This document shows positions 17,562-26,875 of a DNA stretch of 64,000 nucleotides, one piece after another. This DNA is from Fuerstiella sp. Lineage in GTDB: Bacteria > Planctomycetota > Planctomycetia > Planctomycetales > Planctomycetaceae. Position 1 is the first letter of the stretch; each line of letters starts with the position of its first letter. The stretch lies in NCBI GenBank assembly GCA_029245955.1, contig JAQWOH010000042.1, positions 46,122-110,121 of the forward strand. Reading direction: 5' to 3'. Position numbers and translations under genes: made by a program. The notes beneath the pieces were generated by a model. That model did not search any database. It was not told where the DNA came from and worked only from the letters and a program-made list of their open reading frames with translations.

Positions 17562-20047
17562 TGCTGGCGGCCGAGCGAGATATCCTCAACATGCTGCGGG
17601 TAACAGAAGTCCGTGACTCGGGGCTTTGGGTGCACAGTGCGCTGGGCAGCCTGGTATTAGGCGACCACAGCTGGATTGGTCCGGCGATTGCGGTTGCCGC
17701 CGTCGGTATTCTGCTCGCGCTGTGGGTCAGTCGCCATCGGCTGGCATCACTGGGCCTGGCCATGTTCTGTCGCGTGCTGGGATGGTTGCTGATTACAGCC
17801 TGCCTGGTAAATCCGCTGTGGAGCAGCGCCAGACCGCGACGAGGGGCGAACGTCCTGGCAGTCGTGACCGACATCAGCCGCAGTCACCTGGTCACAACCA
17901 GCGGAACACAGACTCGCGCGGACATGCTGCAGGAACATCTGAATCGTGGTGAATTATCGGATCCTAATGGCTGGGTTAACCGCATCGACCAGGACTTCGA
18001 ACTGCAACGGTATACGGTCAGTGATCGCCTGGAACGAGTCGAAACATTTGAAGACGTTCAGTTTGACCGACCAGCGTCGAACCTTTGTTCGGCCCTGCAG
18101 CAACTGCAACAGCGGTTTGCCGGTCAACCTCTGGCGGGGATCATCCTGCTGTCAGACGGAAACGCGACCGATGATTTTGAATCGCTGGACGCGCTGAAAA
18201 CCCTCGCGCCCGTGTACCCGGTCGTTATCGATGACGAAAGCGACTCGACTGATGTGGCAATCGGAGTGGTCACGGTCAATCAGACGGCATTTGACGATGC
18301 ACCCGTAACGATTCAGGTGCAGACTCAGAATCAGAATGTCAGGGGAGAAAAAATCCAACTGACGTTGCTGGATGACGAGGGAACGCCGTTGGAAACAAAG
18401 ACACAGCTCGCCAGCGAAGATTCCCCGGTGCGGTTTGATGCTCGACCGGAAACCGGCGAAACTGTGTTCTACAAAGTCAAAGCTCAACTACTGGATGTTG
18501 ATGACCAGCCTATTGAAGCCGAAGCGACGACGGTCAACAACGAACGTCTGATTGCGGTGGATCGAGGCAGCAACAAGCGACGAGTGCTGTACGTATCGGG
18601 AAGGCCGAACTGGGAATTCAAGTTTTTGCGGCGAGCTGTGGAAACGGATCCTCAGACAGAGTTGGTGGGCCTGCTTCGGATCGCGAAAAAAGAAGCGAAA
18701 TTTGATTTCCGTGGACGCGACGGTGAAAGTTCGAATTCGCTGTTTCGGGGGTTCGAGAAAAGTGAACAGGAACTGGCTGAAGAGTACGATGAACCGGTCC
18801 TGATACGCCTCGGAACGAAGGACGAAACCGAACTGGAAGGTGGATTCCCTGAGGACGCTGCAGACCTTTTTGCTTACGACGCCATCATTCTTGATGACAT
18901 CGAGGCTCGTTTTTTTATGGCGGACCAGTTGCAGCTGATCTACCAGTTCGTATCCAAACGAGGTGGTGGTTTTCTGATGATGGGCGGACAGGAGTCTTTT
19001 CGCCAGGGCGAATACGACCGTACGCCGGTCGGAGAACTGCTGCCCGTCGATCTGCATCGTGAAATTCCAGGACCAACGGAGCCGGTTCAGTTGAGCCTGA
19101 CCCGTGAAGGCTGGCTGCAGCCATGGGTTCGACTGCGGTCTGATGAAGAGGCCGAACGTCAGCGGGTGACAAACATGCCTGGTTTCACGGTGCTGAATGC
19201 GACCAGCTTTATCCGACCCGGTGCAGTCGTGATGGCAAAGGTCGCAGACAGTTCGGGCGACGAATATCCCGCCCTGGTGACTCAGCGTTTTGGTCGCGGT
19301 CGGTCGGCAGCCCTGTGTATCGGAGACTTCTGGCGGTGGCGGATGAACGAAGGGCGAAGTCGCCTCAATGACTTTTCACTGGCAACGCTCAATCCGCTGG
19401 ATGCTCCGGTGGCGCCGGGCGACGCCCCGGAAGAAGACCTCAACGATCATGCGCGGGCCTGTCGGCAAATGATCCGCTGGCTGGTTGGTGACGTGCCGAA
19501 GCGACTGGATGTTTCCGTCATGCCCGATCCGTCACTGGGACTCGGAACGGTAAGATTAATCGCAAACCTGAAGGGTAAAGATTTCGAGGTTCGCGATGAC
19601 GCAAATGTTGGGTTCGTCGTAACCTGCCCCAACGGAGAAAAATTCGAAATCACGGGTGAGCCGTCTGAAGACGTTGTCGGACGTTTCGAAGTTGTTATGT
19701 CAGCCGTCGACCCCGGTCCGTATACCGCCGAAGTCACGGCAACCGTGAATGATCAGGAACCGGAACAGCTGACAGCATCAGTGGGCTGGGCCAGTCAGCC
19801 GGATCAGGAAGAAATGGCGTCGGTTGCTGTGAACAGACGCTTCCTGTCTGACGTGGCGGAATCCACGGGTGGACATCTGGTCCCGATCAACCAGCTGAAT
19901 TCGTTTGTGGACGATCTGTCCCACAGCGACGCACCTCTGGTTGAGGTATGGTCATGGCCGATCTGGCATCAGTGGTGGATTTTCTGTGTGGCCGTGGGCT
20001 GCTTTATGACGGACTGGACAATTCGCCGACGGCAGGGGATGCCATAA
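17561..20047 (+). CDS. Membrane VWA / glutamine-amidotransferase-like protein
   Basis: An 828-residue protein. ATG 17561 overlaps the previous stop (TGATG); a GTG one codon upstream is the alternative. Two N-terminal membrane helices (~residues 35-85) are followed by a VWA-like domain whose MIDAS motif DISRS begins at residue 104, with LLSDGNATDD later. The central part resembles a class I glutamine-amidotransferase-like domain (VLYVSGRPNWEFKFLRR ... AYDAIILDDIEA ... GGGFLMMGGQESF). No catalytic Cys-His-Glu triad is apparent, so it is probably non-enzymatic. A C-terminal helix (WIFCVAVGCFMTDWTI) anchors the end. Proteins of this layout end Bat-type clusters in planctomycetes and are likely targets of the MoxR ATPase. 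Confidence 0.85.
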   Translation: MLAAERDILNMLRVTEVRDSGLWVHSALGSLVLGDHSWIGPAIAVAAVGILLALWVSRHRLASLGLAMFCRVLGWLLITACLVNPLWSSARPRRGANVLAVVTDISRSHLVTTSGTQTRADMLQEHLNRGELSDPNGWVNRIDQDFELQRYTVSDRLERVETFEDVQFDRPASNLCSALQQLQQRFAGQPLAGIILLSDGNATDDFESLDALKTLAPVYPVVIDDESDSTDVAIGVVTVNQTAFDDAPVTIQVQTQNQNVRGEKIQLTLLDDEGTPLETKTQLASEDSPVRFDARPETGETVFYKVKAQLLDVDDQPIEAEATTVNNERLIAVDRGSNKRRVLYVSGRPNWEFKFLRRAVETDPQTELVGLLRIAKKEAKFDFRGRDGESSNSLFRGFEKSEQELAEEYDEPVLIRLGTKDETELEGGFPEDAADLFAYDAIILDDIEARFFMADQLQLIYQFVSKRGGGFLMMGGQESFRQGEYDRTPVGELLPVDLHREIPGPTEPVQLSLTREGWLQPWVRLRSDEEAERQRVTNMPGFTVLNATSFIRPGAVVMAKVADSSGDEYPALVTQRFGRGRSAALCIGDFWRWRMNEGRSRLNDFSLATLNPLDAPVAPGDAPEEDLNDHARACRQMIRWLVGDVPKRLDVSVMPDPSLGLGTVRLIANLKGKDFEVRDDANVGFVVTCPNGEKFEITGEPSEDVVGRFEVVMSAVDPGPYTAEVTATVNDQEPEQLTASVGWASQPDQEEMASVAVNRRFLSDVAESTGGHLVPINQLNSFVDDLSHSDAPLVEVWSWPIWHQWWIFCVAVGCFMTDWTIRRRQGMP

Positions 20048-20296
20048 AGGACGTGAACATAATTCACGGATCGTGGAAACGCCAGCGAGTGCCTCGCGCT
20101 GCAGTCTTCATCCTGACGATCGCGAACCACACCCGCACGGATGGAACATCAGACCTGTTTGTTGACCTGTCGTCTGAATAAATCAGACGGAAAATCGCGA
20201 TTTCGCAAACTACTCACGTGCTTTCGTCGGTCATAACAGACAGATTGTGACGTCGTGGTGCGTTTTTTTCCGTGCACGGGGATACATCTGAACAAC

Positions 20297-21268
20297 ATGC
20301 AAGCAACATATGATGCCAATACTGTTCCGGCAATTTCTGTCAGTGAGCTCACCCATTCCTTCAAAGGTCATCAGGCACTGAATCAGGTGTCGTTTGCGGT
20401 CATGCCACAAACACTGCACGGGTTTGTCGGCCCAAACGGTGCCGGTAAAACAACCACTCTGAAAGCGATCTGCACACTGCTGAAACCAAATTGGGGCGAG
20501 ATCCAGGTATTCGGCCATAGTGTGCGGGCGGAATCCATTGCCGTTCGTGAAAAAATCGGGTTCATGCCCGATCACTTCAGCATGTATCGGCAGATGACCG
20601 TCTTCGAGTACCTCGACTTTTTCGCGGCGGCCTACGGTCTGCAGGTCGCTCAAAGAGATCAGGTGATCAACGATGTGCTGACTCTGACGGACATGGACGG
20701 ACGACGTGACGACCTGCTGAGTGGTCTGTCGCGCGGTATGCAGCAACGAGTCAGTCTGGCGCGCGTTCTTGTACACGACCCGGATCTTCTTCTTCTGGAC
20801 GAACCCGCCAGCGGACTTGATCCACGAGCACGCATTGAGCTGATGGAGATTCTGCGGGAACTTCGCCGAATGGGGAAGACCATCTTCATCAGCTCGCACA
20901 TCCTGACGGAACTGGCAGAATTGTGCGACAGCGTCACGATCATTGATCGGGGCCACGTGCGTTTCAGCGGCCCCATGGACGCACTGCTGGATGCAGAAGA
21001 CGAAACGCCGCGTTTTAGTTTAAAACTGAGTCAGCCCCCGGACAATGCGATTGAACTGCTGCTGGGGCTGGATGGAATCGTGGCCGCCGATGTCCCGGAA
21101 TACAGTTCGGGGAATGAGTTCAATCTGGAGCTGGATTCAGCAGTCGATTCCAACATCGTCCTGAGCGCGATCATTGCACTGGGACTTCCCATTATTTCCT
21201 TCAGTCGGCAACGCAAGCAGCTTAATCAGGCCTTTATGGACCTGACGACCCGAGGAGTCCCGACGTGA
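20297..21268 (+). CDS. ABC transporter ATP-binding protein
   Basis: A 323-residue protein. ATG 20297 is chosen over the GTG 42 bases upstream, which would add an unrelated leader. Walker A is GPNGAGKT (~residues 45-52), the signature is LSRGMQQR, Walker B is LLLLDEP followed by ASGLD, and the H-loop sits in ISSHIL. A ~90-residue C-terminal extension is typical of ABC-2/NatA-type exporters. The gene ends in a 4-base overlap with its permease. It follows the Bat-type cluster by 249 bases; in planctomycetes ABC-2 type exporters often flank such clusters, but a functional link is inference. Confidence 0.93.
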   Translation: MQATYDANTVPAISVSELTHSFKGHQALNQVSFAVMPQTLHGFVGPNGAGKTTTLKAICTLLKPNWGEIQVFGHSVRAESIAVREKIGFMPDHFSMYRQMTVFEYLDFFAAAYGLQVAQRDQVINDVLTLTDMDGRRDDLLSGLSRGMQQRVSLARVLVHDPDLLLLDEPASGLDPRARIELMEILRELRRMGKTIFISSHILTELAELCDSVTIIDRGHVRFSGPMDALLDAEDETPRFSLKLSQPPDNAIELLLGLDGIVAADVPEYSSGNEFNLELDSAVDSNIVLSAIIALGLPIISFSRQRKQLNQAFMDLTTRGVPT

Positions 21269-22821
21269 TCAGCGGGACTCAAACGCTTTTTAACTGGTCT
21301 CTGCGGGCTGACACAAAATCAATTTATCCGCATATCGTTCGCGCATGTTTCACCGGATTCATGCTGCTGGCTGTTCTTGCGGCGTGGGCGAATTCACTGT
21401 CGGGTGTCGCTCCCGGCCTGGAGTTTTTTGAATGGATCTGCCGGCTGAATGTGTTGCTGATCTCTGTTTCCGGAATCAGCTATTTCGTATCGGCCGTCAC
21501 CGAAGAAAAGGACTCGGGAACGCTGGCGCTACTGAGACTGGCCGGAGTAACGCCGCTGGTCATTGTGCTCAGTAAATCAACATCCAGGCTTATCAGCGCG
21601 CTCATGCTGTTGATGATTCAGCTTCCGTTTACCTTTCTGGCAATCACACTGGGAGGAGTCACCTGGCAACAGATCATTGGTGCGTATCTCGCACTGGCAG
21701 CATGGATGTGCATGGTCGCCAACGTGGCATTGTTTTGTTCCGTGCGATGCAACACCTCGGGCCGAGCGGCAACGCTGGCGACATCTGTACTATTGCTGTT
21801 CTTCGCTGCCGGACCAATTCTGACCGGTGTGGCAGGCCTGACGGGGGTTTCATGGATTTCGCCACAATTTCTGGCGGTCTGTGAAAACCTGCATCGGCAC
21901 CAACAGAGCATTCTGATCACAACACGTCTGACCGAGATTTTTAGTGCCACCGGCGCCGGCGACTTTCTGGCGCTTCAGTTTTGGCGCAGTGTGACTGTGG
22001 GTGCTGCGATGTTCCTGCTGAGTATCGTTTTTTTTAATCGCTACAGCGAACCCGCAGACGACAATACGCATGGGACTTCTGCAAAAGTGCGGCGGTTTAC
22101 GATCGGTCGCTGCTGGAAACTACCGATCGTCTGGAAAGATTTTCTGTTTTTCACCGGCGGCAGAACTTTTATGTTCACAAAATTCTTCGGCTACACCCTG
22201 TTGGTGGCCGGAATTTCTGCCTTTCATCAGCTGGATCATCGTGACACGACAGAATGGCTGAACAACGAACTGACGTGGAACGCTTTCATCGCAGTTACCT
22301 GTCTGCTGTGTGTGGAAGTATTGCTGTACGCATCCGGAAGTCTGTTTCAGGAGGTACGGCAATCGACAATTTCTTCGTTGACAATGCTGCCATGCAGCAC
22401 GCCACATCTACTGTTGCAGAAACTGGGGGCGTGTGGCCTTGCCCTGACTCCTGGCGCGCTGTGGCTTGTCATCCTGTTAGCATATCGTCCCTCAGCCATA
22501 ACAGAGCCGCTTTCAGGCACCGCAGTCGTCAGCGTGGTTTTTGAGGTGCTGCTATGTGCTCATCTGACCGTTCTGCTGTCGTTGTATACCCGCTGGGCAG
22601 CCCTGCCGATCGCGATCTTCGTGACAGCAATATCCTTCATGTGCTGCCCGTTCATCACACTCACCATTTTTGAATTCTCAGGGCGGTTGGCGCGGCTGAA
22701 CGGAATCTCCTGGAGCATCTTTCTGGGAGCCATCGTCAACTTTATGTGGGGCTGGCTGTTCGTACTGCTGCCGATGGAAATCGAGATCATCAATCGTTGG
22801 AATCGACTGAGTCGCGAGTAA
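21265..22821 (+). CDS. ABC-2 type transporter permease
   Basis: A 518-residue polytopic membrane protein beginning with GTG at 21265, overlapping the ATPase stop by four bases (GTGA). About 12 hydrophobic segments are visible. The first half shows VTEEKDSGTLALLRLAGVTPL, the EKD..GTL..L...(P) coupling motif of ABC-2 permeases that export lipids, polysaccharides or drugs. The second half may be a duplicated, more divergent unit (EVRQSTISSLTMLPCS). The substrate cannot be deduced. Confidence 0.88.
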   Translation: MISGTQTLFNWSLRADTKSIYPHIVRACFTGFMLLAVLAAWANSLSGVAPGLEFFEWICRLNVLLISVSGISYFVSAVTEEKDSGTLALLRLAGVTPLVIVLSKSTSRLISALMLLMIQLPFTFLAITLGGVTWQQIIGAYLALAAWMCMVANVALFCSVRCNTSGRAATLATSVLLLFFAAGPILTGVAGLTGVSWISPQFLAVCENLHRHQQSILITTRLTEIFSATGAGDFLALQFWRSVTVGAAMFLLSIVFFNRYSEPADDNTHGTSAKVRRFTIGRCWKLPIVWKDFLFFTGGRTFMFTKFFGYTLLVAGISAFHQLDHRDTTEWLNNELTWNAFIAVTCLLCVEVLLYASGSLFQEVRQSTISSLTMLPCSTPHLLLQKLGACGLALTPGALWLVILLAYRPSAITEPLSGTAVVSVVFEVLLCAHLTVLLSLYTRWAALPIAIFVTAISFMCCPFITLTIFEFSGRLARLNGISWSIFLGAIVNFMWGWLFVLLPMEIEIINRWNRLSRE

Positions 22822-23059
22822 GTGAAAGAGTCTATCGTATGCCTCGCAATGACTCCGGCAAATCAGACGCTGTCGCCTGCTGATCTGTTCAGAAAACGAT
22901 GCGCACGTCGAAAATACACCGGACTGGGTACATCAGCCCCCCGTCCAGACCATGCCCTGGACGCGCTAGTGAGCAACGGCACATGGCTGGGGACTTCTAA
23001 CTGTTTTCGGGGGCATGATGAACGGTCACATAATTTGCACACACTGCCGGAGGAAATCG

Positions 23060-23591
23060 ATGTCTGTATCTCATAACAATCGCAGACGAAACTGACATGC
23101 GAACATTACGTCCAGTATCCGGACGATGGAAACTGTCATGAGATTCTCTATGGAGTGCATCACATGAATTCCGCTCCCATCACCAGTGAATCTCAAGCCA
23201 TATTCAGTTTCAGCTTTTCTCAGCCATTGAATTGAACGAGCTGGCACACGTAATAAGTGCACCAATTAAGGTACAAGTCAGCAGTCAGGATATCATTCCG
23301 CCGAACATGTTGGTGGTGCTGAAAGAAAACAGCATTATCACTGCAGAGAAGGTGAAAGATATGCAGGACCTTGTCGTTGAGATTCTCTCTACGTCAACGG
23401 CTCAGCATGACAACGGGTTGAAGAAAGGATGATATAAACCAGGCGGTGTGCCGGAACACTGGGTCGTTGATCCGGACGAGAGAGTCGTTCGGAAATTTTT
23501 CTTGACCGCTCAGAAATACGGTGCAGCGGTCCGATGCGTCGGCTTTGACGGGTCGCCCGGCATCATGATTGACCTTATACGAATGTGGTAA
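23060..23591 (+). pseudogene. Decayed Uma2-family (DUF820) endonuclease-like gene
   Basis: A recognisable but broken Uma2/DUF820 gene. ATG 23060 follows a perfect GGAGG (23049-23053) and encodes MSVSHNNRRR. A one-base shift near 23089-23094 moves the reading to LTCEHYVQYPDDGNCHEILYG, the normal Uma2 N-terminus. A second shift near 23215-23235 leads to ELAHVISAPIKVQV, DIIPPNMLVVL and DLVVEILSTSTAQHDNGLKKG. A TGA at 23430-23432 is followed in the same frame by YKPGGVPEHWVVDPDERVV. The family motif QPD is replaced by PPN, so the metal-binding Asp is lost as well. Uma2 proteins have a PD-(D/E)XK-like fold and are abundant, multicopy and often degraded in planctomycetes and cyanobacteria. The UGA is nonsense, not Sec, since the gene also carries frameshifts. 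Confidence 0.8.
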
Positions 23592-23625
23592 CTTTCGATT
23601 TGAGCGACAGAGGCTCGGGAGTCTC

Positions 23626-24360
23626 TCAATGCAACTGAATTCGGTACTTCCATTTCAGTGGCGGTGGCAATTCGAAGTTGGCAAATTCGAAGTGGATGAC
23701 TCGACGGCTGAGGGGTTCATCCATTGGCGATGATGCATGCAGAAGTAACGGCCTCATCAAAAGCAGCCCACCGACTGGAACATCGCAGGTGATGCTGGCC
23801 TTGCGCTGCTGAGCATCAATTTCGGTAGCCGACATGCGGTCCCGGTGAGTGCCTGGCAGCACTTTCAACGCTCCGTTCGCTCCGGTGCAGTCATCCAGAT
23901 GTACTCGGACCGTCAGCACGCGGGCCATGACTTCCACTGGTGGCTGAACGCACGTGACTCCAGCTTTTCTTGTCCATGCACTGAAGCCGTCCACCTCGTG
24001 TTTCACCTCAACTGCAATCGACAGATCCTGATGCCAGAAGACTCCCCAGTTGGCGCCGGGAGTCTTGTCGAACAGGGTTGCTCGCGTCATGAATGCATCC
24101 GGACCAATGACTTCCGTGACGCGCTGCACGATCGCAGGATGTCGGACAAGTTCGGTAACCTCCGGCACCACATCCGTCAGGTTACGCAGGCCGTAAGTTC
24201 CGCTGCTGTTGGTGACGTTTTCTGCGTTGTCTGCAGAACGGGCGACATCAATCAGGGCAACGAAGCGGTCGACACATGTAGATTCCAGCGCTTCGGGCGC
24301 AATCACGAAACCGTACTGACTTAGATATGCTGACAGGCGGTTTCGTGTCACGGACGTCAT
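23626..24360 (-). CDS. Phytanoyl-CoA dioxygenase-family protein
   Basis: A 244-residue protein starting at ATG 24360, seven bases after the sulfatase stop; upstream in-frame codons would overlap the sulfatase gene. The Fe(II)/2-oxoglutarate site is visible as H110-Q-D112 in WGVFWHQDLSIAVE, distal H208 in LLLMRPLLLHAS, and a 2-oxoglutarate-binding Arg near 219-220 (SRRVIHFEF). It is therefore likely an active non-haem iron dioxygenase hydroxylating a small molecule; the substrate is unknown. It is the second gene of a two-gene operon with the sulfatase. No export signal is seen. Confidence 0.88.
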   Translation of the reverse strand: MTSVTRNRLSAYLSQYGFVIAPEALESTCVDRFVALIDVARSADNAENVTNSSGTYGLRNLTDVVPEVTELVRHPAIVQRVTEVIGPDAFMTRATLFDKTPGANWGVFWHQDLSIAVEVKHEVDGFSAWTRKAGVTCVQPPVEVMARVLTVRVHLDDCTGANGALKVLPGTHRDRMSATEIDAQQRKASITCDVPVGGLLLMRPLLLHASSPMDEPLSRRVIHFEFANFELPPPLKWKYRIQLH

Positions 24361-24367
24361 GACGGAG

Positions 24368-25993
24368 TTACTTCTTCTTCTTTCCTTGAGCCGATCTTTT
24401 CCATTCTGTTGCGAACGGCGGCTTGTCGAAAGTGGAACCATCACCGGTGACTCGCGGATCTCCGGTTTCTTTCAAAACCTGCATCAGCCTGGCCAAAAGA
24501 TCCGACTTCACCTCAGCGTAACGACTCTCCGCCGCCACATTATAGACCTGGTGAAAATCAAGTTTAAGATCATAGAGCTCTTCTTCCGGGCGTTGAGCAA
24601 ATGCGAAGTCGAAGTACTTTCTCCGGTTCGGGTCGTTTTCGCAGTTAAGAGCGATCCACGCTTTGGTCGGACTGCCGTCAAGGTCGCCAAAAGCAGCAAA
24701 CGTATTTTCCCGCAGTGCTTCGAACGAGGGCATTGCCGCAGCCGGAGCTCCGTATCCCGGTCCTGTCCCCATGGGCCAGCGGCCCGCTTTGAAGTTGCGG
24801 ATATACAGAAAATTCTTCGTGCGAATGGCTCGTTGAGGATACGGCATCCAGTCGGTGCGAGCTTTGGCGACGTGTCGTTCGCGTCCCGTAATCACTGCAT
24901 CTCTCATAGGATCAACGACTCCGGACTTGTCGGACGTCAACACAGGCAGCAGGCTTTTGCCCGTCATCACCGGCGGAATGTCTTCGCCTCCGGCGTCTAC
25001 GAATGTTGCAGCCAGATCCGGCAGACAGACGAAATCGTGCACAACCCGATCACCCGGAACCTGCTGCGGCCAACAGACCGCCAGCGGTACATGAGTTCCA
25101 AAGTCGTACAGGTTGCACTTGCCATTCGGAAACCCGGGCGCTCCATGATCGCCGCTGACGACGATGATTGTGTTATCAATTTCACCCGTCTTCTGCAGCT
25201 CGTCCAGCAACACACCAAGTCCGGCATCGAAAGCCATCGCTTCGCCCAGGTAGTCTGCAAAATCTTCGCGGACGATCGGAACATCCGGCAGGCAGGCGGG
25301 AAGCTTACCTTTCAAGTCGTCGGGATTCAGCCCCCACAGCTTTTTCCCTGACCCCTGAATCCATTTGCGATGGCAATTGGTTGGCCCCCACCAATAGCAG
25401 AACGGTTCGCCATCTTCACGATCCGCAAGGAAGTCCTGGAAGTTGCCTCGCACTTCATTCAGCAGCGTGTTCTTTCCGGTTTCGGCTTCGTCCTGTCTGG
25501 CGACGAACTGACTGAATCCGTTGAACTTGCTGCCTTTCTTTCCGTAACTTGTCGGCCGGGCCCCATAGGGCGCGTTAGCAGGTGAGCCAGGACTCCAGAC
25601 CTTGTAAGTGTACCCAATGTGGTAACCGGCCTTTTGCAGAACCAGCGGATAACTGGGAATGTTCTCGTCCCAGATGGCTCCCTGCAGAATTGCTCCACGT
25701 CCCGTACGCCAAAAATATTGGCCGGACAGAAGCGAGCTGCGACAGGGCGTACAGGACGGCGCATTGACAAAGGCATTTGTAAACAGCACTCCTGCTTTGG
25801 CAATTCGGTCGAAATTTGGCGTACTGACAATATCGCTGGGACCACCTTTTTCTATGGCTGCATAGGCACTGGCGTACCGGCCCCAGTCGTCAGCAAAGGC
25901 AAACAGAATGTTCGGTCGACTGGAATCTGCAGAAGCCGGACATGCCAGCAGCAGGAGACCCGTCAGATAAACGGGAACTGAATGATTCATCAT
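24368..25993 (-). CDS. Secreted sulfatase (formylglycine type)
   Basis: A 541-residue protein with an N-terminal signal peptide (cleavage probably after PASA, ~residue 22). [14 protein letters not shown] carries the metal-binding DD of type I sulfatases. The active-site motif is C81-T-P-C-R85 in [21 protein letters not shown], the Cys-x-Pro-x-Arg form converted to formylglycine by FGE. Other metal and sulfate-site segments include [20 protein letters not shown] (near [12 protein letters not shown]). Overall it is closest in layout to heparan N-sulfatase-like (S1) enzymes, so sulfated polysaccharides are plausible substrates, as for the many planctomycete sulfatases; this is inference. A second ATG follows the first directly. 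It is divergent from the Sec-AhpD gene, with 147 bases between them. Confidence 0.92.
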   Translation of the reverse strand: MMNHSVPVYLTGLLLLACPASADSSRPNILFAFADDWGRYASAYAAIEKGGPSDIVSTPNFDRIAKAGVLFTNAFVNAPSCTPCRSSLLSGQYFWRTGRGAILQGAIWDENIPSYPLVLQKAGYHIGYTYKVWSPGSPANAPYGARPTSYGKKGSKFNGFSQFVARQDEAETGKNTLLNEVRGNFQDFLADREDGEPFCYWWGPTNCHRKWIQGSGKKLWGLNPDDLKGKLPACLPDVPIVREDFADYLGEAMAFDAGLGVLLDELQKTGEIDNTIIVVSGDHGAPGFPNGKCNLYDFGTHVPLAVCWPQQVPGDRVVHDFVCLPDLAATFVDAGGEDIPPVMTGKSLLPVLTSDKSGVVDPMRDAVITGRERHVAKARTDWMPYPQRAIRTKNFLYIRNFKAGRWPMGTGPGYGAPAAAMPSFEALRENTFAAFGDLDGSPTKAWIALNCENDPNRRKYFDFAFAQRPEEELYDLKLDFHQVYNVAAESRYAEVKSDLLARLMQVLKETGDPRVTGDGSTFDKPPFATEWKRSAQGKKKK

Positions 25994-26140
25994 TTAAAGA
26001 AGACCTCTGCAGAACATGGATCGGTTTTTTGCCATTGCCATGATAGCGATCGGTAATTAAGTGCCAAAGCGTGCAGGCCGCTTCTACCATGAGTAGCATA
26101 TAAACAAGCAGCATAGCGTTTGGGTGACGAAGGAAACGGC

Positions 26141-26731
26141 ATGCCGTTCATTGAGCAGATCGACGAAGACGAAGCGACAGGTGAGCTGGCTAAGATCTAC
26201 GAATCATGTCAGCATCGTATGGGCATGGTCGCCAACATTCTGAAGATACAGAGTCAGGATGCCGGCATGCTGCGAGAATCCCTCCGGTTCTACATTCGTC
26301 TGATGAAGTCGCCGAATGCGCTTAGTGCAGCACAACGCGAGATGCTGGCTGCGGTGGTCAGCAACGTCAATGACTGTTACTACTGAACGTTGTCACACGC
26401 ACAGGACTTCGGTCTGGAGTCCGGAAACGATCAGCTGGCCCGACAGCTCATCTACGACTATCGCACGGCAGAACTTTCGGTCGAAGATCGAGCACTCTGT
26501 GACTACGCGGTCAAACTGACCGTGACACCGGGAAGCATGAACGAAACGGACGTGGTCGCTCTGCGTCAGCGAGGGTTCAACGACGAGCAGATCACGATTG
26601 CCGCCCAGGTCGTTGGTTACTTCAACTACATCAATCGTATTGCTGATGGCCTCGGAGTCGACCCTCAGGACGGGATGCAGCCTGGAGACAAAGAGTGGCG
26701 CGATGCGAAGGGCAGAGATTACAGTGTATGA
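26141..26731 (+). CDS. AhpD-like peroxidase-family selenoprotein (CxxU, UGA-decoded)
   Basis: A 196-residue protein if the TGA at 26384-26386 is read as selenocysteine. ATG 26141 has AAGGAA upstream. The first 81 residues (MPFIEQIDEDEATGELAKIY ... LSAAQREMLAAVVSNVNDCYY) and the residues after the TGA (TLSHAQDFG ... VEDRALCDYAVKLTVTPGSM ... ITIAAQVVGYFNYINRIADG) form one continuous carboxymuconolactone-decarboxylase/AhpD-fold peroxidase-related protein. The TGA falls exactly on the second Cys of the redox motif: family CxxC becomes C79-Y-Y-U82, with the conserved His at 86. A SECIS-like hairpin follows. Truncation at the UGA would leave an 81-residue fragment without the redox centre. AhpD-fold selenoproteins are known from genome surveys; the reading here is inference from sequence. 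The Sec machinery genes are not in this window. Confidence 0.85.
26404..26422 (+). promoter_or_regulatory. Bacterial SECIS-like hairpin downstream of in-frame UGA
   Basis: GGACTTC (26404-26410) pairs with GGAGTCC (26416-26422), seven pairs including one G-U, around the five-base loop GGTCT (26411-26415). The loop starts 24 bases after the TGA. Escherichia coli fdhF has the same GGUCU loop sequence, recognised by SelB, 18 bases after its UGA. A lower helix CGTT (26388-26391) with AACG (26426-26429) is possible but leaves an asymmetric internal loop. Confidence 0.75.
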
Positions 26732-26875
26732 CGCTGAGTGGTGGCCGCGCAAAACGTCCCCCAGCCGGAAATATGGTCCAGCTGCAGACCGGAACAGTTC
26801 GTGAGAACAAGCAAGCTGTTCTACTTGTCATAAATCGCTGAAAATCAAATCAGGAATGCTATCATTGCCGACGAC

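Noticed and set aside
22822..23076. Plus-strand frame directly after the ABC permease
   Set aside because: It overlaps the start of the Uma2 pseudogene, and its translation looks random.
23430..23432. In-frame TGA in the Uma2-like sequence as a possible Sec codon
   Set aside because: It replaces a non-redox residue, the gene has two other frameshifts, and no SECIS-like loop follows; it is nonsense.
26141..26386. An 81-residue short AhpD-like gene ending at the TGA, with a separate gene after it
   Set aside because: The fold and motif continue without a gap in the same frame, and the downstream part has no start signal of its own.
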